The notes beneath the pieces were generated by a model. It saw only the letters and a program-made list of their open reading frames with translations. It did no database searches and had not been told where the DNA came from. 60,000 nucleotides of DNA from Cryptomeria japonica (taxonomy: Eukaryota > Streptophyta > Pinopsida > Cupressales > Cupressaceae): positions 231,883,733 through 231,943,732 of the forward strand of contig NC_081414.1 of NCBI RefSeq assembly GCF_030272615.1, in the 5' to 3' direction. Of this stretch, positions 10,733 to 21,749 are shown one piece after another. Position numbers and translations under genes: made by a program. The first letter of the stretch is position 1; the number at the start of each line of letters is the position of its first letter.

Positions 10733-13279
10733 GGTTTTGTTTGTGGTAGATCTATATTAGATGGTATTATCATAGCTTAGGAAGTCATTCATTCAATTCA
10801 GAGCAAGAAACTACCGAGTATGCTAATCAAACTAGATATTAAGAAAGCCCATGATAAGGTAGATTGGAGATTCCTATGCAAGTGTCTAGAAGTGTTTGGG
10901 TTCAACAAATAATGGATAGAGTTGATCTTTACTGCATTTCCACCCCAAAATTTTCAATGATTATTAATGGCTCGCCAGAGGGATACTTTGAGGCATCCAA
11001 GGGAGTAAGACAAGGAGATCCTATATTTGCCTTTTTATTTATTATTGTGGTTGAGGCCCTGGGGAGAAACGTGCAAAAATCCCAATTGTTGGGAAATATT
11101 AAAGGAATCAATATTACTAGCTTTGTCCCTACTGTGTCTCACCAACAGTTTGTGGATGAGACTATGCTGATGGAAGAGGGTTCAATTCGGGAAGCTTCAA
11201 ACTTTAAGATGATTTTGGATAAATACACTAAGGTCTTAGGACAATAGATTAGCATATAAAAATAAGAAGTTTTCTTCTTCTGTTTAATGCCATGGATGAA
11301 GAGAGAAATTTGGAGGACTTTGAGGCTTAATAAAGGGATCCTCCCTTACAAATATATTGGTCTTCCTCTTGAAAGTGACATCAGATCATCCAAATTATGG
11401 GATCCAGTAAAGGAAAAGTTGGACAAAAAATTGACTTCTTGGAAGGGCAAATGGTTAACATCGGTGGGTTGAGTAGTTATGCTCATATCAGTTATCTTTG
11501 CATTACCCATATATCTGATGTCGTGTCTTACTTTACCAGTAGGCACCTCTGAGAAATCAAATAAGAAGACGAGAGCCTTCTTCTGTAAAGGTTTGGAGGG
11601 GATAAAAATGGCTCTAATTGTCTGGGATTTAATATGTATTTACCTAAAGAGCATGGAGGGGTTGTCTCGAGGAATCAAGTTTAGTAGAAAAAAGCTCTGG
11701 GTGCTAAACTAGTGTGGAAATGTATGAACAACCCCACCTCAAGTGGGCTAAAATATTACAGGGAAAATATCTAAATGGATGTAAACCTAAAATCAATTTT
11801 CATAACGACTAATCACCTAGAGGCTCTAGAATTCAGAATTTCATCATTTCCTGTAGGGAGTTGATTATGAAGAAATTGACTTGAGATGTAGCAGATGGCT
11901 CAAAGGTTTTGTTTTGGGATGATTCATGGGGAGGACAACCTCCTATTAGTTCATTGATGAACTCAGATAGATTAAAATCATTATTGGAAAGGAGATGGGG
12001 TCTCCATGTTCATGATTATGTTAGATTCAATGATGCAAGGAAATCTCTCGAATGGGAATTGAAATCTCTTCAAAATATACAAGTTCCCATCGAGGATACT
12101 AGATAACTCAAAACAATCCTCCTGGTTAGACAAATGACATTCCACGATTTGAGGGATATATTGATTTGGGCTAGGGAAAATTTAAGATCTTATTTGGCCA
12201 AGGCTAGATATCAAGGCCTCATTAAGCTCCAAAATTGGCGACCCACAAAATTACCTCTTCACCTTTGTTTGAATAAAGGATGTTTACCCAAAGCTAGCAT
12301 CTTTACGTGGGCTATGTTATAAGACAGAGTTATTACAATAGAATGGTTTAGGAAAATTGATTTCAAAAGTCCTTCCAGGTGTGTTTTACATGAGCAAGCA
12401 GAGGAAACCATCAACCATTTGTTTTTACAATGTCTTTACTCTATCAAAAGCTCGCAATGCTTATGTGCTAAACTAGGGTGGTCTTCTACATTATCGCTAG
12501 ACATTGTTAGCCTTTTCAAAAGTTTGCCTCTTTTAAATAGGTTTGGTCTCTACAATGGTCTATGGATAGCTAGTCCCTCAATTATGGTATGAGAAATTTG
12601 GAAAGAAAGGAATAGGAGGATCTTCAAAGAAGTAAAGATGAAGAGTAGAATTTTATTAAATAAAATAGAGATTTCCATAGTAGAGGTTGTCAATAGAAGA
12701 AATGATAAGAAGTCTCATAAAAACTCCAATTTCACTTACTAGGATGGATCTATAAGGGGGAGATGGAATGGTCTTAAAATTCCTCAGTTTTTTGGAAAGG
12801 TGGGGGGAGGACATCAAGCAAGCCAGACTAAATTGCACTTGGGAGCTCCCTCAAGAGGGTTGGTATAAGTTAAATTTTGATGGTGCCTCTAGGGGGAACC
12901 TTGGAATTTCGGGAGTAGGTTGTGCTATCCATTAATGGGATGGAAGGAAAATAGCAAAAATGGTCGAACCTTTAGCGCAAGGAACCAACAATCAAGCAAA
13001 ATTTCAAGCATTATTGATTGGTTTGCTTAAATACAAATTGTTAGGCATTCAAATATTATAAATTCAAGGTGATTCGACTATAATGATCAATGCGTTGAGG
13101 AAAGAGACAACCCCTAATTGGAAATTGAATGCATTGTTGGGGAGAGTATTAACTATTATCAATTCTTTTGAAGTTGTGATGTTTAATCACATGTTTAGAT
13201 AAGGTAACCAGATGGCAAATGAGTTGGCTAATTAGGTGGCAGATGGGATCTGGTTAGATGTTTGTGAAACTCTATATTG
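10733..13279 (+). pseudogene. LINE-1 ORF2, rest of RT, zinc-binding region, RNase H
   Basis: The frame resumes with GFVCGRSILDGIIIA, then a TAG (10778-10780). It continues with LIKLDIKKAHDKVDW, INGSPEGYFEASKGVRQGDP and the catalytic region HQQFVDETMLM, where the usual FADD reads FVDE, so catalysis is lost. The zf-RVT-like region is around 12290-12450. RNase H starts near 12860 (KLNFDGASRGN) and includes GTNNQAKFQA, with Lys where a catalytic Glu is expected, and IQGDSTIMINAL; it ends at 13279. At least six stops and several frameshifts break it. The low-coordinate edge is the solo LTR; ORF3 follows after about 410 bp. Confidence 0.87.
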
Positions 13280-13690
13280 AGTTAATAGAGATGGATGTTT
13301 TAAAGGATTAGAATGCTTTAGTTATCATGAAGCTTGTCGTTATTTCAATGATCTAACATTGTATTTAAGTTTAGCTTTCTGTTGATATTGGTGGGTGAAT
13401 GAATTTTAATTTTTTTCAAAACTTCCCTTTAAAGTATGTGGGACAGGCATTTGGCTGAGGTGGCATGTCCACTCAGCACCTTTGAGAGTTGGCGAGTCTT
13501 TTCAGGTGCTGACTACCATAAGCCAGCCATCTTCCCTCTAGTTGATAGAAGTCCTTGTTTGCACGCTCTAAAGCTTTTGATAGAGATTTTTTTGTGGAGT
13601 TAGATCATAGGGAGAGCTTATATCATTTATGGTATTTCATGGTAGCTTCCCAAGGAAGCTAATTGATGAAGGTTTTAAATTGGATGGGAA

Positions 13691-14359
13691 ATGGCTTTTC
13701 CTTATCCTCTTTCTATGCTTGAAGTCTTTAGAGTGCTATATAGAATGGATACCAACATCTGTCTAGTGACGATTAAAAGGCAAATGGCCTTTTTGGAGCA
13801 CATTACAAAAAAACAATTGAAGGAAATAACCAATTTCTCTCATGCTCTGTTCATCCATGTGTTGGAAGATATTTTGGGGGTGGAGTTCTTATTAACAAAC
13901 CATCGATACTGAGTTAACCCCGATATTCCTACTTTCTTCATCACTACAATTCTTTGCATCATGGAGCCGAAGATTGAGTCTCACATCATATGCAAATGAG
14001 TATTCTGAAAGGAATTCCTGGGAGATATCGAGCAGGTTCTAGAGGAAATTGATATTGACCACACCATTCCTCATGTAGTGAACTTTGGGTAGTCAATGAT
14101 AAATGGGAATCTCACCCCTCGATTCCACATTTTTGTCATCACTAACAGAGAGCTATGGGAGCTAACTAAGTCGAATATTCAAATGATGTTGGAGTTTCTC
14201 AAAAGACTCATGGGTTTCATGAAAGATGGCTTATTAGGGCCATCGATTGGTGATGTAGTGAACATCCAAGATCAATGGGTGAGGAGCTACAAAATTTTGC
14301 AAGGGCTTCGGGATGATGATGACCTCTCCTCCAGTAATGATAGATTGACTGATGTATAG
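13691..14359 (+). pseudogene. LINE-1 ORF3, unknown protein downstream of RNase H
   Basis: A single frame of about 222 codons from ATG 13691 with four internal stops (TGA 13910, two more TGA near 13998 and 14007, and a TAG near 14091). I do not recognise a known domain. It carries the landmarks shared by the ORF3s of the other LINEs here: MDTNICLVTIKRQ (from 13745), KKQLKEI, DILGVEFLLTNHRY (about 13868) followed by stop-VN, PTFFIT, then KEFLGDIEQVLEEI (about 14010). LINE-2 has Arg (RYRVN) where this copy has TGA, which suggests CGA changed to TGA. The predicted character is helical and soluble. The true start may lie upstream in another frame. Confidence 0.6.
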
Positions 14360-14699
14360 TTGTTGTGTCTATGTGGGTGATTAATGCTTGTCTTTGGTTT
14401 TATATAAACTCTGTCTATGCTAAATGGTAATCTATGTCTAGGTCTAAGTCGATCATTTTGATATCGCATATATGTCTAGGTCTACTCTTATGGTATCCTC
14501 TTTTGATAGTGGGGCTCCTTTGTAATTCATGGCAATAGATGTTGTCCACAACTAGTTTTTGGTATGGTCGGTGGAATTGTGGAGAATGGGCTTTTCTGAT
14601 CTGGTAGGGGAGTCTAGTTATGCCTCAGAGTACTTTATGGTCTGGTTGACATAGCCAATTTTTGTTATGCATAAATATGATGTAATCCTTTTTTAAATA

Positions 14700-17450
14700 T
14701 CAACACAATCTTCATTTTATTTTTAATTATTTTTAATTGAAAAATAATATAAAAAATAAAAAATATAAATAAAATTAAAATAATAATTATATAATTGATT
14801 AGAATATATTTAATAATTATAATAAGTTTATTGAAATTGTAATTATTATCACATTTAGCATTACAACTATAATGAAAGGTAAGTACTTGCCACTATGTGG
14901 CACTTGTTTTTATTATTATTAATGTAATGAAAAAATTTGCAAATTCGTGCTAGTTTTTATTTGGTTTTAGTCATTTTAAGAGAATGTTTTAATCTAATTA
15001 TGTATTAATAAATAGAAGATTTTTATACAAAGTTCGACTCATTTTGTGATCCTTTATTAATCCTCATTTATACACATTCTTATACATTTGATTTCTCTCA
15101 TCAGCTCATACATTTTTTCTCTTGCATTACATATTATTGCATTTGTCATATACAAAAAGCATTTCTCACACAAACATTATTGTTTGTTGATTATGGGATA
15201 GATCTTGCACCATGATAAATTGCCCTCAAAAATGAAAAAATTCAAATTTAAATGTTGTCACAATCCACCCTTTTTTTGGCCATGCACCAACTTAATACAC
15301 ATTTTGCATGATTATTTTTTGTAGCGGTACTTAAAGATATTAATTGTCATCCTACAATTATCTGATCTTGTACTAGAATCATTCAACTTTTGAGCACTTA
15401 TAGGAGAATTCATCATAGGAATCTTTCAGTTGGGATCACTAAAAAGAAACAAATTTACATCAAAATTTTGTACACTTGCCTTTCTTTGCCAACACTAATC
15501 AAGGTCTAAAGCCAACCATTTCTAAGGAGTTGATCTAAGAGAATTTGACCTTATCGATTCGATAGCTTCCCTAAGATATTTTTTAAATACCATCGACCCT
15601 TAACAGTCTACAAAAAGTATATATTAAAGTGAACCAAGGAACATAAATGCATAATTCCTCAAGTCAAATCTATGGGATTTAGATCAAACCAATACCTACA
15701 AAGGTGATCTAAACCTACAAGATTGACCCAAAAAATAGTCACAATTGATACAAAATTACAATTAGCACATAAAGTAAGGATGTCATTTTTTTAATATTAG
15801 ATCATCATAATATATGCTACATCAAGTTTATTCATCCATGATGTAATTATAGAGATAAGTACCCATAACTTTCACAAATTTACTTTCCTAAAATGGCATT
15901 GACTATTCAATATCTCTCACATAGATAAAATAACTAATCTAGATTTATTTATGTGTATGTGTACATGACTTGTTAGATTAGCCTAGAGTAAACTTGAGGA
16001 AGATTAATTTCTAGCACATTTTTATGAACAAGTCTTATAGTACAACAACATATGGTTTCACTGTAAGGTTAAGTTATACATTCATTATTTTAGGGTTTTA
16101 GATACATCCCATCTAATTACATTGCTATCCATTTTGGTAGAGTTTTTGTACTTGTCATTATTATCACATCAATTTATTTTTTTCCTTTCAAGGTTTAAGA
16201 TTCATTATTTGCTATATTGTTTGTCCCATTAGGACACTTTCAAGGATGTTGGAACCATGTCATAAGATTTACAAGGTAGATGTCACCTTAATCCTAACAA
16301 AGCATGTTGATGTTTAGTATCACTTTGTGTAATATATGGTTGAGAATGGTTGGATATTTAATAAAAATATTGTCACTTTGGATAATTTTACAAATTTTCT
16401 TATGAAGCCTATGGCCACAAATAAGTTTTCTTGGTGTAGGAAGGTGACATCCTCCAAAATTAAATATTTACATAATTCGCAAAATAGCATATATTAATTA
16501 CATGAATTCAAAATCTATAGGTCAAGACATATTAATTACAATAATGTCAAGTACATTAAGTCATTACAAAGCAATGCATAAGGAGTTATAATCCTTTACA
16601 TTTTACCATATGGTTGATTACATAGAATACATAAGAATAGAGTATGATGAACCTCCTGATAAATACTCCAAGAACCTGCCAGCTACTACAAGTGAGAACA
16701 TTGTTTGGGTGCATTACCACCATACCATGAAGTAATTACACTTTCCTAGAATCTTTCAAGATACGAATAATTCTCGACCTAGCATGAGAAGGACTAGCCA
16801 AGTAACACTAGAAACAACAATGGAATTGTGTGGTATTCTAGATTAACATCTCTTATTCTTAGATTCAAAATCCATCTCATACACTAGAAAAGAACATAGC
16901 CTCTTAATTATAATTCCAAATAATTCCAAGAAGGCTCCATGAGTATACAAGAATATATAAATGCACACATGATCATATAAGAGAAAAAATGAGTTCATAA
17001 TAGTATTCAAGAGCATACTACTTCCATGCAATGGTTAAACAAATTCACAACCTGATAATTGTACAGACTTGTAACCAAAATAATAGATCTATTTCAACTT
17101 TAAAAGAATAAGCAATATTTATTAAGAAGGTATATATATAAACAAATGAATGTATATATGTATACACTCTTAAGCTATCATAGTTAGTAACTCTTGAGTA
17201 AATTCATCAAATTCCTTGTAAAACCCTAACTTAGTTCTTGATTAATTTAACGAAATCATTCTAAATTATCTACATTGTCATACTTTCTCTCATAAGATAA
17301 ATCAACAATATAAATGATAAGTTAAAGAAAGTGATTACTATAAAAAAAAGATTCACATTGAAATTGGATACTTAAGTCAATTCAAGCAGTAACTTACTGG
17401 TATGATAAGATCCCATAGTAACTTGAAAGATTTGATAGGGATTCATTAAT
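14700..17450. other. AT-rich intergenic or degraded repeat, nothing recognised
   Basis: Long AT-rich stretch. I saw no coding similarity, no terminal repeats and no RNA gene. Short frames such as 16843-17031 on the minus strand have no family features. It is probably old, decayed element sequence. Confidence 0.5.
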
Positions 17451-17485
17451 TGTTATTGCATGCATTACTAAATGACTGGACTAAG
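17451..17485 (-). repeat. distal end of the outermost LTR, cut off by insertion
   Basis: If the 17486-56418 insert and one copy of its flanking repeat GACTAAG (17479-17485, 56419-56425) are removed, this short piece joins to 56426-57615. In minus sense the joined LTR would end ...GCATGCAATAACA, a plausible CA terminus. The boundary at 17451 is inferred from that terminus alone, since the partner LTR is outside the window. Confidence 0.35.
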
Positions 17486-17948
17486 TGTTGGTTTAAATTA
17501 TGTCTCATAATTACACTTTACTTAAGTTGACTTAGGATAATGCATTCATTATAGTTTGCATATGAGACAATTGGGGAAGTGTGCATCTAGGGAAGATGGT
17601 TGTAGGAGAAATTCCACCTTTTGTGGTGATATCTTGTTATCACATTCCACCTTCGATGGGTGATCCACCTTTAGTTGAATATTCTATTATTTATCCTATC
17701 TATCCCTACCTTCCCTTAAATCTTATTGGGCCACGTGTCATGATTATATGCTCTGAATTCCCTATGTCCTTGCCTTTATAAGAAAACTCATGATCATTGT
17801 AGTAATCTAATGGTTAATCCAATTGACGATCCAGTTGATCATTTTTTGCATCTTGATGAGAATATAGTTTGTTCTTGTCCATCTTTGTCTCTCTTATATC
17901 GTGTTGTTCATTGGCCTCTAGATCTTGGTTATTATTGGCAAATTATCA
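17486..17948 (+). repeat. 5' LTR of the 17486-56418 element
   Basis: 463 bp, starting TGTTGGTTTAAATTATG and ending GGCAAATTATCA. A TATA-like TATAAGA lies at 17777-17783. The first about 120 bp and last about 95 bp match the 3' LTR at 55262-56418. Two bases after its end comes the primer site. Confidence 0.82.
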
Positions 17949-17950
17949 TA

Positions 17951-17964
17951 TGGTATAAGAGCCC
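17951..17964 (+). other. primer binding site, tRNA-Met type
   Basis: TGGTATAAGAGCCC, two bases after the LTR. The canonical plant initiator-Met primer site is TGGTATCAGAGC; this copy differs by one base (C to A). Confidence 0.75.
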
Positions 17965-18774
17965 AAAGGGTTCCATGGATAGTCATTTGAGAAATTTTGG
18001 ATGCAATTTGGGGTTTTGTATTTTTGATCTTTCTATTGCACATCATTATTGGAGCTTATTGGGTCAAATATAAGGTCACCATTTGACTGAGGAGGTTGGA
18101 GAAAGTTAGAATTGCCTTTTGTTTCATCCAAATTTGACACTAAAGGCCAAATCTAGAGCCATTTGAAGGTGGACAGTGGTTACTTGTCTTAGGAGTGATC
18201 TACAATTTTGAGCACTTTGGACCAAATTCGACATTGCCATTGCACTCAAAAGGCCAAAATACCCAAGATCACCTCTCTATTCATCCAAATTGGAGTAGGG
18301 CACCTGAAGTTGAAGAACCCCCCCCCTATGGTATAGTCGCAAACATAAGCATATAATCAAGTTGTCAGAATTTATTTTTTTGAGTATTGTCGATTTCTAG
18401 TTTTTTATTTTTTATTTTATTTTGGAGAAAAAAATTTTAAAAAATGAATTATTTTAATGGGGAAGATTTTATGTTTTGTTTGTTTTTAAAACTAAAAACT
18501 TAAAAATTAAAATATTTATTTTCTGCTACAGTAGGCCCTATCAGTTCTTGCCACAATCACAAGACCTTGCGTGTGGCAAGAGCGTACACCCCCTACCATG
18601 GTCTTTGGCTATGACAGACAACATACATCACCTATCACAAGACAATTTTTTGTCATTTTAAAAAAAAAAGTTTTTTAATAAAGTTTTTTTAATGGAAAAT
18701 AAAAAATAAAAAATAATGTTTTTTCCTTTATTTTAATTAAAAAAAATTAGTCCCAAAAATAAAATAAAAAATCA
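17965..18774 (+). other. internal leader of the coding-poor LTR element
   Basis: Non-coding in all frames I examined. It has a C-run near 18320 and A/T-rich runs towards 18774, where LINE-2's T-run begins. It is the 5' part of the element's internal region. Confidence 0.55.
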
Positions 18775-19136
18775 TTTTTTTTTATAGGTAAATAGCTAGA
18801 GAGGGTCGGCCCCCATTATATTAAAATATTCAAATTTACATAAAAATGTATATTGCCATAACCAACCAAAACCAACTAACTAGTAACTATACCCCTCATA
18901 TTTGTATCCTATACCTATAACTGCATATTTCCATACAAGAGAAGATATATCTACAAAATCTCCCTACATATCTTCCTATCTATCTTCTATAGGACATGGT
19001 CTTTCCTTCAAAATCTCCTTTTCAGTACAATATTAATGCCTAATGTGTATTCTCTAACTACAAAATGAGAATATAGTTACCAACCATTAGAGTAGACTAC
19101 AAAGAATTAAAGGACATATATATGTATACAAAAAAC

Positions 19137-19902
19137 TTATCTCAACCTGTCTTTAGACTCCTCCAGATTAGTTTTTGCATCACCCAATTCATCTCCCAAT
19201 GTTTGTTGTTCCATTGTAAAAGGGTAGAGAACAGGGCACTCTCTTCCATAGTTAGAATGGACAGGTTCCCACGGTTTGCCCATGAAAACCTTCAAGTCAT
19301 CCTCCATGTAGGTGCTATGAGAAGTGATCTCCTCGAAATTGTGGATGTTAATGGCCTCGCCTTGCTTCCTCTCAAGAAGACCTTCCTCTTTTAGATACAG
19401 GCCAAAATAGTCATCCTCCCCATGCTCTTCCACTCTAGTGAGATTTACCAGGAACCCAATGTTCCTTCTCATTGTATCCCATTGTTGTTCAAATTCTTTC
19501 TCCTCGAGAGTCCTTATGAAAGAAAATTTGTGCATTTCCTTGTCCCCATCTCTCATCATGTAGTAATTTTGAGGCAAGGGAATTCGAGTATGCCCAACTA
19601 CATTGTCTAGGACCCCATCAATTTCATCCAAAAATTCATTCTTGAAGAGAATATGGCACAATTTTTTGGCTTTTCGTTTTTTTCTCATAAAAAAGCAATA
19701 ATGCAAGGAACATCACAATAATATATGTATTTACTCTGTATCGACGATAGGCACAAATGAAATCACTTCCCAAAATTTCCTTGATCGCATGAAGCACTAG
19801 TGAATATGCCATCCACATCACAGTGAGAAGTTGTTTGTTCATGACTTCCCCAATAAACACTATTTACCTTTTTGTGGACCTGAGAAGAACATGTGTATCC
19901 AT
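19137..19902 (-). pseudogene. LINE-2 ORF3, unknown protein downstream of RNase H
   Basis: The best preserved ORF3 in sequence terms. On the minus strand it reads MDTHVLLRSTKR (from 19902), a TAA where LINE-1 has Gln, VFIGEVMNKQLLTV, AIKEILGSDFICAYRRYRVN (about 19785-19730), then after one frameshift in an A-run (about 19680-19700) KNEFLDEIDGVLDNVV (about 19640) and a long charged part to 19137. Order and spacing match LINE-1 ORF3 (ILGVEFLLTNHRY, KEFLGDIEQVLEEI). No known domain is recognised. The C-terminal part (open from 19706 to 19137, 189 codons) is acidic and probably helical. It sits about 300 bp after the RNase H end. Confidence 0.65.
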
Positions 19903-20214
19903 GTTGCCAGGCATAAACCAATTTCGTTCTAAGAGAAATTTTCTCACTAATTCACAAATGACCCAATATTCGGCCTATTCATCATCTTTTATAAACTAAA
20001 GGATGCTTCTCGAGGAATCCAAAGTTTCTCATTCTCGATAAATGGTTAAGTGTTGTCATCCTATCCTTTTTTTATCATGTCGTAAGCCTTATTCGTGCTA
20101 AAATAACATCATTTGATCATCGAATCTTCCCAATTTCCCGTATTTATTAATGATGCTTCATGTTTCCAAAATTGTGATAATTAATGTCCTTTAGTCACTT
20201 CAAGTTATTATGGA

Positions 20215-20610
20215 TTGTTGGCTTCCGAGGCCTTTTTTTGCTAATTCATCTGCCAAGTCATTGGCCTCCCTATACACATGGCAAATTTTAAATTTTGGAA
20301 AATTGTACTACTAACCATTTGTCTAGTTTCTAGTTTGGCTTATACTTTAGCATTTACAATTATGAGTGAATCACCTTCAAGGTGGATGTTTTGAATGCCA
20401 AATCCCTTGCCCAATTCTAATGCTATGAAAGATGCCCTAAACTTAGTGAAATTGTTTGTGGCCACCCCAATAACTTATAATTTTTCTGCTAGTATAACTC
20501 CTTCTTCATTTTGAGTCATGCATTCAATCCCACTCAGGCTTGGGTTGCCCTTAGAAGCCCCATCAAAGTTTATTTGATCCACCTAGGGTTTGGTGGTAAC
20601 CATCTTAAAT
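20215..20610 (-). pseudogene. LINE-2 RNase H
   Basis: RNase H domain at the ORF2 C-terminus, which would remove RNA from RNA-DNA hybrids. Minus-strand blocks: INFDGASKGNPSLSG (about 20560), ATNNFTKFRASFIAL (the position of the catalytic Glu reads Lys), IHLEGDSLIIVNA (about 20370), and YREANDLADELAKKGL (about 20240) in a shifted frame. There are stops at several TAA codons. It is inactive. Confidence 0.8.
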
Positions 20611-21749
20611 ATTCTATCTAGATTTTGTTGAATTATCCATGTTATTCGCAACCAAAGAAGGTATAGATATTCCACTAAACCACTTGATCATTTTCTCATT
20701 CCATTTAGAGAAACAATTGCCTTTAAGATTTTTGTTTTTTATTGTTGAGTTTGCTAGCTCCACAATGAGAGCCTTCATCTTCCTAATTAGGTTTTCTCTA
20801 GAAATTGACTGATATTTGAAAATTCTCTTTTTATGCTCCTTTCAAATTTCCCAGATGATTGATGAAGGGATTATTTGCCAAAAACATCCAAAAAACCCTT
20901 TTTCTTTCCATTTAGGCCACATGCCAAACAAATCTACCAATTTGAGAGGGAAGGGGCATTGTAGGTTGAGAATTGAAGGGAAGTGTTTCCAACATTTTTC
21001 TGCATAAAAGGGCATGACAAAAATAAATGATCCGTAGTTTTAATTTGGCTCTTGCATAGTGGGCATCTCCTAGGTCCAAGAATGGACAACTTGTTCAACC
21101 TATCTTGAGTCATAATTTTGTTCCCAGATGGTTGATGAAGGGATTATCTGCCACAAACATCCAAAAAGCCCTTTTTCTTTCCATTTAGGCTACATGCCAA
21201 ACCAATCTACCAATTTGAGAGGGAAGGGGCATTGTAGGTTGAGAATTGAAGTGTTTCCAATAGTTTTTTGCATAAGGGCATGACAGAAGTAAATGATCCA
21301 TAGTTTCAATTTGGCTTTTGCATAGTGGGCATCTCCCAGGTCCAAGAATGCCCAACCTGTTCAAGCTTTCTTGAGTTAGAATTTTATTATGGATTGCCAA
21401 CCAGGATAAGACTCCTATTTTTGGGAGACAATAATTACCCCATAAGAGGTTCTTGGGCCATTTTTTTGTCCAAAAGTGTAGCTTCCTTCACTTTATAGCC
21501 AATCTTGACTTTATATTCCCCATCCTATGAAGCACACCATTTTATGATGTCCTCCTATTCTAAGACATTATTGAATCACGAGCTTAAGATTTCCTTCATT
21601 TTGTTTTTTGTTCCTGTGGCACATTCACTTCATCCAAAGACTTCCACTCCCACTTTGGGATATTATTGTTTCATATAATGTGCCCGTATTCACATAATTT
21701 CCTTCCCCATACATTGATTGTTTCTCTTTTGATTTCCTCTAGATCCAAC
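20611..21749 (-). pseudogene. LINE-2 ORF2, RT zinc-binding (zf-RVT) region
   Basis: Part of ORF2 between RT and RNase H. The open stretch 21185-21400 reads KILTQESLNRLGILGPGRCP, then CKSQIETMDHLLLSCP, the Cys/His pattern of the zf-RVT domain of plant LINEs. Closer to 21749 the frame reads ETINVWGRKLCEYGHI. The domain is present twice because of a tandem duplication (next entry). The segment ends at 21749, where the LTR element is inserted; it joins to 46583 on the far side. Confidence 0.78.
20850..21395 (-). repeat. 273-bp tandem duplication of the zf-RVT region
   Basis: Two direct copies starting CCCAGATG at 20850 and 21123, period 273 bp, clearly alike along their length with scattered substitutions and small indels. 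The unit covers the zinc-binding motif. 273 is a multiple of 3, so the original duplication would have kept the frame. Confidence 0.85.

Larger units (their letters stand above)
6190..14700 (+). mobile_element. LINE-1: long plant L1-type LINE
   Basis: This is a near full-length L1-type LINE in plus orientation: ORF1 (6389-8181), ORF2 with endonuclease, reverse transcriptase and RNase H (8178-13279), then an extra frame, ORF3 (13691-14359). A solo LTR sits inside the RT (9830-10727). The 3' end is placed around 14700, where ordinary sequence gives way to AT-rich DNA; no clean poly-A tail or TSD could be read, so both ends are approximate. All frames carry several stops and the RT catalytic box is altered, so this copy cannot move by itself. 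Confidence 0.85.

Noticed and set aside
14700-17450. Host gene or microRNA precursor in the spacer
   Set aside because: No long frame, splice-like exon series or strong hairpin could be supported.
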